DNA of 64,000 nt, taken from NCBI RefSeq assembly GCF_900104605.1, contig NZ_LT629960.1, positions 310,001 through 374,000 of the forward strand, read 5' to 3'. The position numbers and the translations under genes are program-made. This stretch comes from Tidjanibacter massiliensis (lineage in GTDB: Bacteria > Bacteroidota > Bacteroidia > Bacteroidales > Rikenellaceae). Positions within the stretch are counted from its first letter, which is position 1. Each line of letters opens with the position of its first letter. Of the stretch, positions 25,167 to 33,745 are shown piece by piece. The notes under the pieces are model-generated. The model saw only the letters and a list, made by a program, of their open reading frames with translations. It did no database searches and was not told the DNA's origin.

Positions 25167-27470
25167 TCAGAAGGTTTTCCCCAGACTGAAATAGACGCCG
25201 AGCGATTTGTCGATGTTGGAGACGTCGAAGAGAATCGAGATGGGGCCGATGGGTGAGTTATAGGCGTATTTCAGCCCTATTCCGAACAGGTTGCGGCTTT
25301 CGGTGAACATCTTGAAAAAGTTCTCGTTCTGTATGCCGTATGCCCCTTTCAGGGATATATAATGGCGTGCGAAGAGCCGCATGCGGGCTTCGAGGTTCAC
25401 CGTGAGTACCGACCGGTTGGCCGTTTCCATGTGGTTGATGCCGACGAAGGGAATCTGCTGTTCCATGTAGCGGCCGGCCACCTCTCCGCCTATGTAGTTG
25501 TAGTAGGAGTAGGCCACTTCGTTGCCGATGAGCGTGCGCCCGTACAGCGAGGGGATGAACGTCAGACGGTCGGTGGCCGACAGCGCCCAGCGGAAACTGT
25601 ACGATACGGATGCGAACGGCGTTCCTTTGTTGTAACCGTAGCCGTTGTCGGTATGGAGAGCCGCTTTTGCGTAGACCGATACGCCCCGCGTGGGAAAGTA
25701 GTGGTCGTTCAGCGTTTCGAGGTTGCCCGTCAGGTAATAATTGACGAACCCTTCGGGTTTCACGGCGATGCGGTCGTCGTCCGAGGCGAAAAGGAACGAG
25801 TTGTAGTTGAAATGTTCGTAGCTGACTCCTACCTTGGGATTGAAGACGATGGGGTTGGCGGGTGAGAAGAAGAGTTCGACGCGGTTTTGGCCGAAGGTGA
25901 TGTTGTTGATGCCCCTGCCGTTGCGGTAGAGCCGGTAGTTGTTGCTTTTGTACATGTACGACAGGCTGAGCCGGCCCATCAGGATATTGCTGGAGCGGAA
26001 ATCGAGCTTGATGTAGGGATTTTCGTTGAGTCTGACAGTCAGACCGAGCCGTGGCCCCTGCAGTCCGCGCAGGGTAAGGGTGGTGTTGAGAAGGATGCTC
26101 GCCATCTCCTCCGTGTCGAACCGGAAGCCTACGTTTATCATCGCCTCCTGTTTCTCGTCCACGGAGACGGTGAGCGTATAGGGGGGTCTGCTTTCGAGCG
26201 TATAGGTGACATAGGAGAAGGCTCCCGACCCTCTGAGTTTCGTGATGGCGTCGTTGAGATGCCCCTTCGTTATCACCGTCTGTTCGTCAATGCCGAAAGA
26301 GGGGCGGAGGAACGTCTCCTCGTTGCGTGTCAGCCCCACGAATTCGATGTTGCCTATCCGGACGGAATCGGTGTCGCTGGCGAGGATGCGCTCCTTGCGT
26401 ATCATGTAGGTGTTGCCGGTGTAGATGCTGTCCTGCAGGGCCACGATTTTATCCCAGTTCTGCCGTGCGCACCGCTCGCCGCGTACCAGCAGACTGTCTA
26501 CTGCTTCGGGGTTGAAACTGCCCGAATTGTACGGTTTGATGTCGGGTTTGAGGTAAAGATCTACGTCCTGCAGGTTCTTCGTGTATTCGTCCCGGCCGAG
26601 GAAGGTGGTTATCTGGTCGATGAGTCCCATCATGGAGGTGAGTCCCTCCATGTCGTGAGGGCCTGCAGCGAGGTCTACGCCTATGATGATGTCGGCTCCC
26701 ATGTCGCGGGCGACGTCTACCGGAAAATTATTGTATATACCGCCGTCCACCAGCACCATACTGTCGCGTATGACCGGTGCGAACGCCCCCGGAATGGACA
26801 TGCTCGCCCGGATGGCCAGCGGCAGGTTGCCGTGGCGGTAGACCTGCTCCTCGCCTTTCACCATGTCGTAGGCCACGCATGCGAAGGGGATGGGCAGCGA
26901 ATCGAAATCGAGGTCGTCGTCGTGATAGCCGAGCGTCATCTCGTTGAGCAGGTTGAGGACGCTCTGTCCGGCCAGCACGCCGGAGGGTATGGAGAACTTC
27001 TTGTCCAGCGAGAGCGGGACGGAGAGGATGTACATGTCGGTTATCTCCTTCTCCGAGAGCAGTTTGTCGCGTCGGGGTATCTTGTCGCTCAACAGTGCCA
27101 TCCAATCCTGGTTCCTGACCAGCGAATCGAGCTCCTGCGTGGACCAGCCTATCGAATAGAGGCCGCCGATGATGGCACCCATGCTTGTCCCCGCGATGTA
27201 GTCGATGGGGATTCCCGCCTCTTCCAGCACTTTGATGACGCCGATGTGCGCGACGCCTTTGGCCCCTCCTCCGCTGAGTACGAGGCCTACTTTCCGGCGC
27301 TCCTGTTCTTCGCCGGAGGAGGGCTCGTCTGACGGTGTAACGGACTGCAATGCACATGCTTTTCCTGTCTCGGCATTCCCGCCGCGTATTCCATCCGCCG
27401 GCATGGACACTCCGGCTGCCGGCAGTAGTAGCATGCAGGTTGTGAAGAGGATGCGGAGAAATCTGTCCAT
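25167..27470 (-). CDS. Patatin-like phospholipase fused to POTRA and outer-membrane beta-barrel
   Basis: The 767-aa exported protein combines a lipid hydrolase with a BamA/TamA-like barrel, the layout of type Vd autotransporters (PlpD, FplA). A signal peptide (~1-22) is followed by the patatin domain with oxyanion motif GGGAKG (67-72), nucleophile GTSMG (Ser96) and catalytic Asp in VLVDGGIYNNFP. A POTRA-type region (~residues 355-430) and the Omp85-type barrel follow, ending in GVYFSLGKTF with a terminal Phe. The gene stands alone with its own -7 box. The enzymatic substrate is presumably membrane phospholipid, as in the family. Confidence 0.92.
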   Translation of the reverse strand: MDRFLRILFTTCMLLLPAAGVSMPADGIRGGNAETGKACALQSVTPSDEPSSGEEQERRKVGLVLSGGGAKGVAHIGVIKVLEEAGIPIDYIAGTSMGAIIGGLYSIGWSTQELDSLVRNQDWMALLSDKIPRRDKLLSEKEITDMYILSVPLSLDKKFSIPSGVLAGQSVLNLLNEMTLGYHDDDLDFDSLPIPFACVAYDMVKGEEQVYRHGNLPLAIRASMSIPGAFAPVIRDSMVLVDGGIYNNFPVDVARDMGADIIIGVDLAAGPHDMEGLTSMMGLIDQITTFLGRDEYTKNLQDVDLYLKPDIKPYNSGSFNPEAVDSLLVRGERCARQNWDKIVALQDSIYTGNTYMIRKERILASDTDSVRIGNIEFVGLTRNEETFLRPSFGIDEQTVITKGHLNDAITKLRGSGAFSYVTYTLESRPPYTLTVSVDEKQEAMINVGFRFDTEEMASILLNTTLTLRGLQGPRLGLTVRLNENPYIKLDFRSSNILMGRLSLSYMYKSNNYRLYRNGRGINNITFGQNRVELFFSPANPIVFNPKVGVSYEHFNYNSFLFASDDDRIAVKPEGFVNYYLTGNLETLNDHYFPTRGVSVYAKAALHTDNGYGYNKGTPFASVSYSFRWALSATDRLTFIPSLYGRTLIGNEVAYSYYNYIGGEVAGRYMEQQIPFVGINHMETANRSVLTVNLEARMRLFARHYISLKGAYGIQNENFFKMFTESRNLFGIGLKYAYNSPIGPISILFDVSNIDKSLGVYFSLGKTF

Positions 27471-27567
27471 CGTTAGCGGTTCGCTTTGGTAAAATTATCG
27501 TAAAGCCGGGAAAGTCGTCTTCATCCGGATATATGCATGATGCATTCCGGAGGAATTCCGTTGCATG

Positions 27568-27575
27568 CAAAATTA
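27568..27575 (-). promoter_or_regulatory. -7 box of the patatin gene
   Basis: TAATTTTG on the minus strand is about 98 nt before the ATG. The implied leader contains several short palindromes (TTGCATGCAA partly within the box region, GGAATTCC, ATGCATCATGCAT). No good -33 element is seen. Confidence 0.4.
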
Positions 27576-28006
27576 GTTTTTTTTGGCGTCATTCCCGCAT
27601 GCCGCTCCTACCTTTCCGTATGAATGTCTTTCTCCGGGCTTCTCCTGTAACGGTAGACGGATGGTGAACGGTCCCGTTTCCGTATTCAGGGCTTTGCCGT
27701 ACTGCCTTAAAATACTGTCCGGCGGATATGTATCCGCCGGAACAGCCGCTGCATCCGGAATGGAACGATAGGCCGATACAGTTCTGAATCTCCGGATGGG
27801 CAGGTTTTCTGCCGCATGTTACGGAATGTGCAGCAGTCGTGTTTCGGCTCCGAGCATACACGTTCATTGTGTAAATAAAATTATGGAATATAAATTGAAC
27901 AAACAAGTTTTGGATGTGTTGTAATTGTGGATTTTTGTCGTTATCTTTAACGATTGTCTGTCGGTACGGTCGCGTTCGGCCGTCCGTTTCGGTGTGTCCG
28001 GAAACG
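27576..28006. other. Intergenic region without recognisable gene
   Basis: About 430 bp between the patatin gene and the gadC terminator. Reading frames here are short, Cys/Arg-rich and unconvincing. The only clear element is a perfect 11-bp inverted repeat at 27718-27741 (TCCGGCGGATA with its complement). An A/T-rich stretch lies around 27868-27950. Confidence 0.5.
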
Positions 28007-28042
28007 ACCGTCCGCCGCCTTCTCCGAAAGGCGGCGGACGGT
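28007..28042. terminator. Hairpin downstream of gadC
   Basis: A perfect ~14-bp stem (CCGTCCGCCGCCTT with its complement) with a short loop lies beyond the main gadC terminator. It may act as a back-up terminator. Confidence 0.4.
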
Positions 28043-28053
28043 TTGATTGTAAG

Positions 28054-28090
28054 AGAAAAAAGGCACGGAGCTGTGAAAAGTCCGTGCCTT
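28054..28090 (-). terminator. Rho-independent terminator of gadB-gadC
   Basis: On the minus strand a perfect 10-bp stem (AAGGCACGGA with its complement) and an 11-nt loop are followed by TTTTTTCTCTT, 21 nt after the gadC stop. Confidence 0.85.
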
Positions 28091-28110
28091 CTTGTCGAAT
28101 TGGAGAGGGA

Positions 28111-29634
28111 TTACTTGCCCGTTCCGGAGCCTTTCGTCCCTGCACTCGCAGCGGTTCTTTTTTTCGCCATGACGCTGCTGACGATGAGCGGGATGGCTAC
28201 GAACAGTATCGTTCCGCCCGCCACGAGCGCCGTGTAAGTGGCCGGACTGCCGACCGGAAGCTGCGACGGCGGGAAGAAGGTGAGTACGAACGAGAACAGC
28301 ACCGCGAGGAATCCGATGCCGGCTATCAGCCACATCCCGGCGTTGCCGCCCGGAACCTTGTAGGCCCGCGGAAGGTCGGGCTGCGTCCTGCGCAGTTTGA
28401 TTGCGGAGGCGTACATCAGCATGTACATGATGAGGTAGAGCCCTACGGTCAGTGCGCTGAGCAGGAACCATGCGACATTCACGTTCTTGATGAAGATGTA
28501 GAACAGCGACAGCAGGGTCACTATACCACCCTGTATAAGGAGGATGTTTTTCTGGACACCGTTCTTGTTGGTCTTCGTGAGCGATTGGGGGAGTTCTCCG
28601 TCACGTGCCGTCCAGAGCAGTCCGCGGCTCGGCCCCGCTATCCAAGAGAGGACGCCGGCGAGCGCTCCGAATGCGACGAGCAGCGAGACGACGTTGGTCA
28701 TCCAGCCGATGTGGTAGTGGTCGAATACGTAACGGAAACTCTCCATGAGTCCCGACTGCAGGCTGATGTCCTTGTAGGGAGTTATCACCGCCATGGCGAG
28801 CGCTCCGAGCGTGAATATCAGGAACGACATGATTGCGGCGATGAACATGGCCTTCGGGTACTGCTTCTGCGGGTTGCGGAGTTCGTTGGCGTGTACGGCA
28901 TGTACCTCGACGCCGGCGAACAGAAGCACGATGCCTGCGAGGAAGGCCAGGTCGCTGAGGCCGGTCATATGGGGGAAGAAACGCGGGTGGGGATGCCCTG
29001 CGGTCACGGAGGCGATTTCCGGCACGGATGCGGGAAGCTCCTTGAATGCGATGGGGTTGCCGCCGATTATCCATACCAGTGCCATCACGATTATCACGAT
29101 GCCCGGCAGGACGGTGCCGATGAGGAACCCCCGGCTGGTTATTTTCGATACGATGGAGCTTCCCTTGAAGGTCAGCAGGGTAGCCAGCCAGTAGACCGCT
29201 ATCGAGAAGATACCGACGAACTTGCCGTTATCGGCGAGTTCCGGCTTTCCTATCGTGTAGGCGATAGCCGCTGCGGCGAATCCGAGTACAATCGGGTACC
29301 ACGCCACGTTCTGTATCCATTGCAGGAAGATGGCGAGAAAGCCCGCCTTTTTGTTGTAGGCCTCCTTGACCCATGTATAGACGCCGCCGCCCTTGGCCGC
29401 GAATGCCCCTCCCAGCTCGGCACTGACCAGCGAGGCGGGGATGAGGAACAGTACGGTGGCGAAGAGAATATAGAAAAACATGGTCAGTTCTTCCTGTGCC
29501 ATCATAGGCAGTCCCCGCAGGCTGATGACGGCCGCGGCCGTCATCAGCGCGAGTTGCCATGTACTCATGCTACCCGGTTTGCCCAGGCCGGTACTGCTGC
29601 CGGCCGTGGGCTTCTTGGTATTTGTCTTGGCCAT
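28111..29634 (-). CDS. gadC: Glutamate/gamma-aminobutyrate antiporter GadC
   Basis: An APC-superfamily inner-membrane exchanger that imports glutamate and exports GABA, removing protons together with GadB. The 507-aa product has 12 predicted helices and the GadC-like opening (MTAAAVISLRGLPMMAQEEL), and the GGGVYTWVKEA segment in TM2-3. The hydrophilic C-terminus is rich in Lys/Ala/Gly but appears shorter than the pH-gating plug of E. coli GadC. It begins 11 nt after gadB, and a strong terminator follows. Confidence 0.92.
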   Translation of the reverse strand: MAKTNTKKPTAGSSTGLGKPGSMSTWQLALMTAAAVISLRGLPMMAQEELTMFFYILFATVLFLIPASLVSAELGGAFAAKGGGVYTWVKEAYNKKAGFLAIFLQWIQNVAWYPIVLGFAAAAIAYTIGKPELADNGKFVGIFSIAVYWLATLLTFKGSSIVSKITSRGFLIGTVLPGIVIIVMALVWIIGGNPIAFKELPASVPEIASVTAGHPHPRFFPHMTGLSDLAFLAGIVLLFAGVEVHAVHANELRNPQKQYPKAMFIAAIMSFLIFTLGALAMAVITPYKDISLQSGLMESFRYVFDHYHIGWMTNVVSLLVAFGALAGVLSWIAGPSRGLLWTARDGELPQSLTKTNKNGVQKNILLIQGGIVTLLSLFYIFIKNVNVAWFLLSALTVGLYLIMYMLMYASAIKLRRTQPDLPRAYKVPGGNAGMWLIAGIGFLAVLFSFVLTFFPPSQLPVGSPATYTALVAGGTILFVAIPLIVSSVMAKKRTAASAGTKGSGTGK

Positions 29635-29645
29635 ATCCGATTATT

Positions 29646-31040
29646 TTAATGGTGGTATCCGCCGGCCGTCTTTTCGTCGAGGCTGTGCGTCATGGGATTC
29701 TTGCGGAGGTATTCGATACTGCGCTGCAGGTCGTCTATCAGCAGTTGGGCCATGTCGTGGCTGAAGCCGTGGCGGATGAGCACACGCTGTATGGCCATGT
29801 CCTGGCAGTTTACCGGGAGCGTATAGGAGGCTATCTGCCATCCGCGCACACGCATCCTGTCCGAAAGGTCGAAGATATTGAAGCCGAGGTCGGTTCCTTT
29901 CTTGAGCATCCATGCGGCGCCCGGAATACCGGTCGAACCGTCGTAAAGGATGTCGAAGATACCCATTTTTTCAATCTCTCCGGCAATGAACATGCCGTGT
30001 TCCTGACAGGCCTTGTGGATGCGTTCGTATCCCTTGCGGCCGTTGCGCAGGAAGTTGTAGTACTGTGCGATGATTTGTCCGCCGGGCCGCGAGAAGTTGA
30101 GGGCGAAGGTAGGCATCTCTCCGCCGAGGTAGTTGACGTTGAAAATCAAGTCTTTCGGTAGGTCGCTTTCTTCGCGCCATACCACCCAGCCCACACCCAG
30201 CGGCGAGAGACCGAACTTGTGGCCCGAAGCATTGATGGATTTTACGCGCGGCAGGCGGAAATCCCATACGATATCCTGCTGGATGAAGGGGGCGATGAAA
30301 CCGCCGCTGGCACCGTCCACATGGATGGGGATATCGAGCCCCGTCCGCTTCTGGTAGTCGTCCAGCGCGTCGCTTATCTCCTTGACCGGCTCGTACTGTA
30401 GGGTGAAGGTCACGCCGAAAGTCGGCACGACACCGATGGTATTTTCGTCGATACGCTTTATCACCTCTTCCGGGGTCATGAGCAGGCGGTCGTGTTCCAT
30501 CGGTATCTCGCGCAGTTCTACATCGAAGTAGCGGGCGAACTTCTCCCAGCATACCTGTACGGGACCCGTGATGAGGTTCGGTTTGTCGGTTGGTTTTCCC
30601 TCTTTCTGCCGTTTTTCGCGCCATCTCCATTTCATGGCCAGGCCGCCGAGCATGGCGGCTTCGCTCGAACCGATGGTCGAACATCCGATGGTCGTCTTGC
30701 TCTCGGGCGAGTTCCAGAGGTCGGCGAGTATCTGTACGCAGCGCCGCTCGATTTCCGCCGTCTGGGGATATTCGTCCTTGTCTATCATGTTCTTGTCGAT
30801 GCAGGCGTCCATTATCTTGCGGATATAGGGGTCTGCATAGGTCTGGCAGAATGTGGAGAGGTTCTGTTTGGCATTGCCGTCAAGCAGCAGTTCGTCCAGA
30901 ATAAGGTCGGTAATGACCTCCGGGTCGTGGGAATCGTCGGGCATTTTGTATTTGGCGATGGTGCCTTCCGAGGGCTTCTGTGCATAAGCGTCGTACACGC
31001 TTTCCGAATCGCTTTGGCCGATTTTGTGTAATAGTGCCAT
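29646..31040 (-). CDS. gadB: Glutamate decarboxylase
   Basis: A PLP enzyme converting glutamate to GABA and CO2 while consuming a proton. The start is ATG 31040 (464 aa, MALLHKIGQ), 6 nt after an AAAGG ribosome-binding site. The frame stays open upstream, but that part is Arg-rich non-coding sequence. Key motifs are [33 protein letters not shown] and the PLP lysine in [15 protein letters not shown]. The protein ends in Tyr-His-His, similar in character to the C-terminal His that closes the active site at neutral pH in E. coli GadB. It forms an acid-resistance pair with gadC. Confidence 0.96.
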   Translation of the reverse strand: MALLHKIGQSDSESVYDAYAQKPSEGTIAKYKMPDDSHDPEVITDLILDELLLDGNAKQNLSTFCQTYADPYIRKIMDACIDKNMIDKDEYPQTAEIERRCVQILADLWNSPESKTTIGCSTIGSSEAAMLGGLAMKWRWREKRQKEGKPTDKPNLITGPVQVCWEKFARYFDVELREIPMEHDRLLMTPEEVIKRIDENTIGVVPTFGVTFTLQYEPVKEISDALDDYQKRTGLDIPIHVDGASGGFIAPFIQQDIVWDFRLPRVKSINASGHKFGLSPLGVGWVVWREESDLPKDLIFNVNYLGGEMPTFALNFSRPGGQIIAQYYNFLRNGRKGYERIHKACQEHGMFIAGEIEKMGIFDILYDGSTGIPGAAWMLKKGTDLGFNIFDLSDRMRVRGWQIASYTLPVNCQDMAIQRVLIRHGFSHDMAQLLIDDLQRSIEYLRKNPMTHSLDEKTAGGYHH

Positions 31041-31187
31041 AATCATCCTTTCTTTTAAGTTGTTATTCCGTTGCCGGGAATTTTCCGGTCTGCGGAAAGG
31101 GTGCAAAACATGTGCCACGGAGCCGCATGCTGCGGGGACTTTCCGCTTTCGCCTGTGGGAAGAAGCGGGAGTAACGGCCCCGGTACC

Positions 31188-31218
31188 TTGTATGTGAAGG
31201 GGCGTTTTCATAACTTTG
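31188..31218 (+). promoter_or_regulatory. Promoter of the ybaK-like gene
   Basis: TTG (31188-31190), 20 nt, TAACTTTG (31211-31218), 22 nt before the ATG at 31241. Confidence 0.6.
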
Positions 31219-31240
31219 CGGCGTCAAACGGTCGTCCCGG

Positions 31241-31723
31241 ATGAAGAGAGAGAACAAGACCAATGCGGCCAGGCTGCTCGACAGGGCGGGGATAGCGTAT
31301 GAACTGAATACCTATCCGGTGGATGAGAACGACCTCTCCGCGATACACGTAGCCGAATCGCTCGGTGTGGATGCGGGGGCGCTGTACAAGACGCTCGTGC
31401 TGCGCGGCGACCGGACGGGTATTTTCGTATGCGTCGTACCCGGCGATGCCGAGGTAGACCTGAAGAAGGCGGCCAGGGCATCGGGCAACAAGAAGGCCGA
31501 CCTCGTTCCGGTAAAGGAGCTGCTGCCGCTGACGGGGTATGTCCGCGGCGGGTGTTCACCCATAGGGATGAAGAGACGTTACCCCACATTCATCGATGCG
31601 GGTGCCGGGCGGCGGGAGCGGATATATATCAGTGCCGGTGTCCGGGGGGTACAGATTGTCATCGCCCCGGCAGACCTCATGGCTTTCGCGGAGGCGGTGC
31701 CGGCGGATTTAATCATAGAGTGA
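31241..31723 (+). CDS. ybaK: Cys-tRNA(Pro)/Cys-tRNA(Cys) deacylase YbaK/EbsC
   Basis: A trans-editing hydrolase that removes cysteine mischarged onto tRNA-Pro. The 160-aa product matches the YbaK fold: N-ter KTNAARLLDRAGIAYELNTY, the invariant substrate lysine region ALYKTLVLRGD, ASGNKKADLVP and GYVRGGCSPIGMKRRYP. Length and motif order are standard. It lies 8 nt upstream of the C_GCAxxG_C_C gene, so they are likely cotranscribed. Confidence 0.94.
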   Translation: MKRENKTNAARLLDRAGIAYELNTYPVDENDLSAIHVAESLGVDAGALYKTLVLRGDRTGIFVCVVPGDAEVDLKKAARASGNKKADLVPVKELLPLTGYVRGGCSPIGMKRRYPTFIDAGAGRRERIYISAGVRGVQIVIAPADLMAFAEAVPADLIIE

Positions 31724-31731
31724 ATTAAGAT

Positions 31732-32148
31732 ATGGAAAGCAGGGTGGAGCAAGCGGTGGAACGTTTCAAAAAGGGGTGTAACTGTGCGCAGGCGGTGTTC
31801 GTTACTTATGCCGATCGTTTCGGGCTCGACGAGGGGATGGCCATGAAACTGTCGTCGCCGTTCGGCGGAGGGCTGGCGGGCATGCGCCATGTTTGCGGTA
31901 CGGTGAGCGGCATGTCCATGCTGGCCGGTCTTCATAACGGTGCGGTATCGGAAGGCAAGGAGGCCCGGAATGCCAATTACGATACCGTGAAGATGATGGC
32001 GGAAGCGTTCAGGGCAGAACACGGTTCCATCCGGTGCGGTCAGTTGTTGGGACTCGAACCCGGCCTGCCCGAAGGATTCAGGAAAAAACCCTGTACGGAA
32101 TATGTGCGTACCTGTGCTGCACTGGTCGAGAAATACCTGCTCGGCTGA
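31732..32148 (+). CDS. C_GCAxxG_C_C family (redox-type) protein
   Basis: The 138-aa cytoplasmic protein has the signature cysteine arrangement of the C_GCAxxG_C_C family. It includes GCNCAQAVF (Cys16, Cys18), the glycine-rich SSPFGGGLAGMRHVCGTVSG, RCGQLLG and a C-terminal CTEYVRTCAALVEKYL. Members are thought to bind a metal or carry redox-active thiols, but the biochemical role is not established. It follows ybaK directly. Cysteine-related function of both genes (Cys-tRNA editing and a Cys-rich protein) is suggestive only. Confidence 0.88.
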   Translation: MESRVEQAVERFKKGCNCAQAVFVTYADRFGLDEGMAMKLSSPFGGGLAGMRHVCGTVSGMSMLAGLHNGAVSEGKEARNANYDTVKMMAEAFRAEHGSIRCGQLLGLEPGLPEGFRKKPCTEYVRTCAALVEKYLLG

Positions 32149-32235
32149 CCTTTCCGTGACGGAAAGTGCCGTTGCAGAGGGCTATGGCACCGGTTATTTA
32201 TTTTTCCGGGGTGAACTGCGTATTGGTTTTTGTAC

Positions 32236-32243
32236 TATTTTTG
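32236..32243 (+). promoter_or_regulatory. -7 box upstream of the small secreted protein gene
   Basis: TATTTTTG lies 20 nt before ATG 32264. It favours that ATG over longer in-frame readings that overlap the previous gene. The -33 element is not clear. Confidence 0.45.
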
Positions 32244-32263
32244 CCCCCGAAATCGCTCGGGAA

Positions 32264-32623
32264 ATGAAATGGAAGCAATTCATCGTATTGTTGACGGCGA
32301 TACTCTTCAATGCGTTCGCGTACTGTTTCGCGTCGCGGAGTCCGATTGCGTTCGGCAGTGAGACGGCGGAGCATCCCGGTCTCGTGCTGACGGTCGACTG
32401 CGACGGGGGAGACACTGCGTGCGAACAGGGGAGTTTCGGTCTGTCCAACGGTTTCTCGTGTGCTTATTCTGTGCTGAACATCAAGGATTTCCATAAATTC
32501 ATCAGTTTCCAGCCGGCCGCGGAGAGTGCCGTTGTCGGCGAACTGCGTTTTTATGAGTCCGTGTTTAACGGCAGTGTCCGTTCGGGCGGTTCTCTCAGCG
32601 AACTCAGGCGGCTCAACCTTTGA
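32264..32623 (+). CDS. Small secreted protein, unknown function
   Basis: The 119-aa product starts at ATG 32264 with a signal peptide-like segment (MKWKQFIVLLTAILFNAFAY), possibly cleaved near FAS or retained as an anchor. The mature part is ~95 residues with three Cys (in VDCDGGDTACEQG and FSCAYSV), mixed polar, without known motifs. Its own -7 box supports it as a real gene. It lies between the Cys-rich protein gene and the nuo operon, with a 142-bp gap to nuoA in which no promoter box was identified. No family was recognised. Confidence 0.6.
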   Translation: MKWKQFIVLLTAILFNAFAYCFASRSPIAFGSETAEHPGLVLTVDCDGGDTACEQGSFGLSNGFSCAYSVLNIKDFHKFISFQPAAESAVVGELRFYESVFNGSVRSGGSLSELRRLNL

Positions 32624-32765
32624 CGTCTGTATAGTCCGTCTGTCGTGGCGGACGCCGAGCTCTGCAGCTTTCCACGGTCGGTGGAGAGGGGTGCGGCATT
32701 CCCTCGGCTTCGTTTCCGGGCGGGTCGTGCCGCAGTTGTCGAAAATACATAAAATCATTCATGAA

Positions 32766-33119
32766 ATGAGCAATTCAGCATTATTCCTTGTTGTCCTGAT
32801 AACCGCCGTCGTGTTGGTGGGAGCGGCCCTGTTGATAGCCCTGTGGCTCGCGCCCCGTTCGACGAACCCGCTGAAGGGAGAGGTGTATGAGTGCGGTATT
32901 CCTACCCGCGGTACGTCGTGGATGCAGTTCCGTGTGGGGTATTACCTGTTTGCGATACTTTACCTCGTGTTCGATGTCGAAACGGTGTTGTTGTTTCCGT
33001 GGGCTACGGTGATGAGGGACCTCGGCCCCGAAGGGCTGGAGAGCGTGCTGTTCTTCTTCATTATCCTCGCCCTCGGTCTGGCCTATGCGTGGAAGAAAGG
33101 AGCGTTGAAATGGAAATGA
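32766..33119 (+). CDS. nuoA: NADH-quinone oxidoreductase subunit A
   Basis: Small membrane subunit of complex I. The 117-aa product has three helices and the conserved loop YECGIPTRGTSWMQFRVGYY, then ILYLVFDVETVLLFPW. It is the first gene of an operon nuoA-B-CD-H-I-J-K-L-M-N. An alternative ATG at 32761 is out of frame. The stop overlaps the nuoB start. Confidence 0.95.
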   Translation: MSNSALFLVVLITAVVLVGAALLIALWLAPRSTNPLKGEVYECGIPTRGTSWMQFRVGYYLFAILYLVFDVETVLLFPWATVMRDLGPEGLESVLFFFIILALGLAYAWKKGALKWK

Positions 33120-33745
33120 GCAAAAGGACGCATATCAAGAATATGCGCTACGAAGATTTCAAGGATAACGAGTACCTCGAACAGTATGTCGAGGAGCTCC
33201 GCAAGGGCGGCGCTCCGGTGGTCGTGACCCGGCTGAGCGACATGATTAACTGGGGTCGGTCGCATTCGGTATGGCCGCTGACCTTCGCCACGAGCTGCTG
33301 CGGCATTGAGTTCATGTGTGTGGGCGGCGCCCATACCGATTTTGCCCGCTTCGGCTGGGAGGTGTACCGCAACAGCCCCCGTCAGGCCGATGTCATCTTC
33401 GTGTTCGGTACCATCGTGCACAAGATGGCCCCCGTGCTGAAACGTCTGTACGACCAGATGGCTGAACCGAAATACGTCGTTGCCGTGGGAAGCTGCGCCA
33501 TTTGCGGCGGACCGTTCCGCAACTCCTATCATGTGGTCAAGGGGGTGGACGAGGTGATACCGGTCGATGTCTACGTGCCGGGATGTCCTCCGCGACCGGA
33601 CGCCATCCTGTACGGGATGATGCAGCTCGAACGCAAAATCAAGGTACAGAACTTTTTCAAACTGCCGCAGCAGCCTGCGGTGAAGGAACATGTCACACCC
33701 GAAGAGAACGAAGCCGTGTATGATAAGGGAAAAAATGAGAAATAG
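33110..33745 (+). CDS. nuoB: NADH-quinone oxidoreductase subunit B
   Basis: This subunit carries the terminal iron-sulfur cluster N2 next to the quinone site. The 211-aa product has the cluster ligands in TSCCGIEFMC, VGSCAICGG and VPGCPPRPDA. ATG 33110 has an AAAGGAG site 7 nt upstream and is preferred; ATG 33116 is the alternative. It overlaps nuoA by 10 nt and nuoCD by 11 nt. The C-terminal ~35 residues are a polar extension. Confidence 0.96.
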   Translation: MEMSKRTHIKNMRYEDFKDNEYLEQYVEELRKGGAPVVVTRLSDMINWGRSHSVWPLTFATSCCGIEFMCVGGAHTDFARFGWEVYRNSPRQADVIFVFGTIVHKMAPVLKRLYDQMAEPKYVVAVGSCAICGGPFRNSYHVVKGVDEVIPVDVYVPGCPPRPDAILYGMMQLERKIKVQNFFKLPQQPAVKEHVTPEENEAVYDKGKNEK

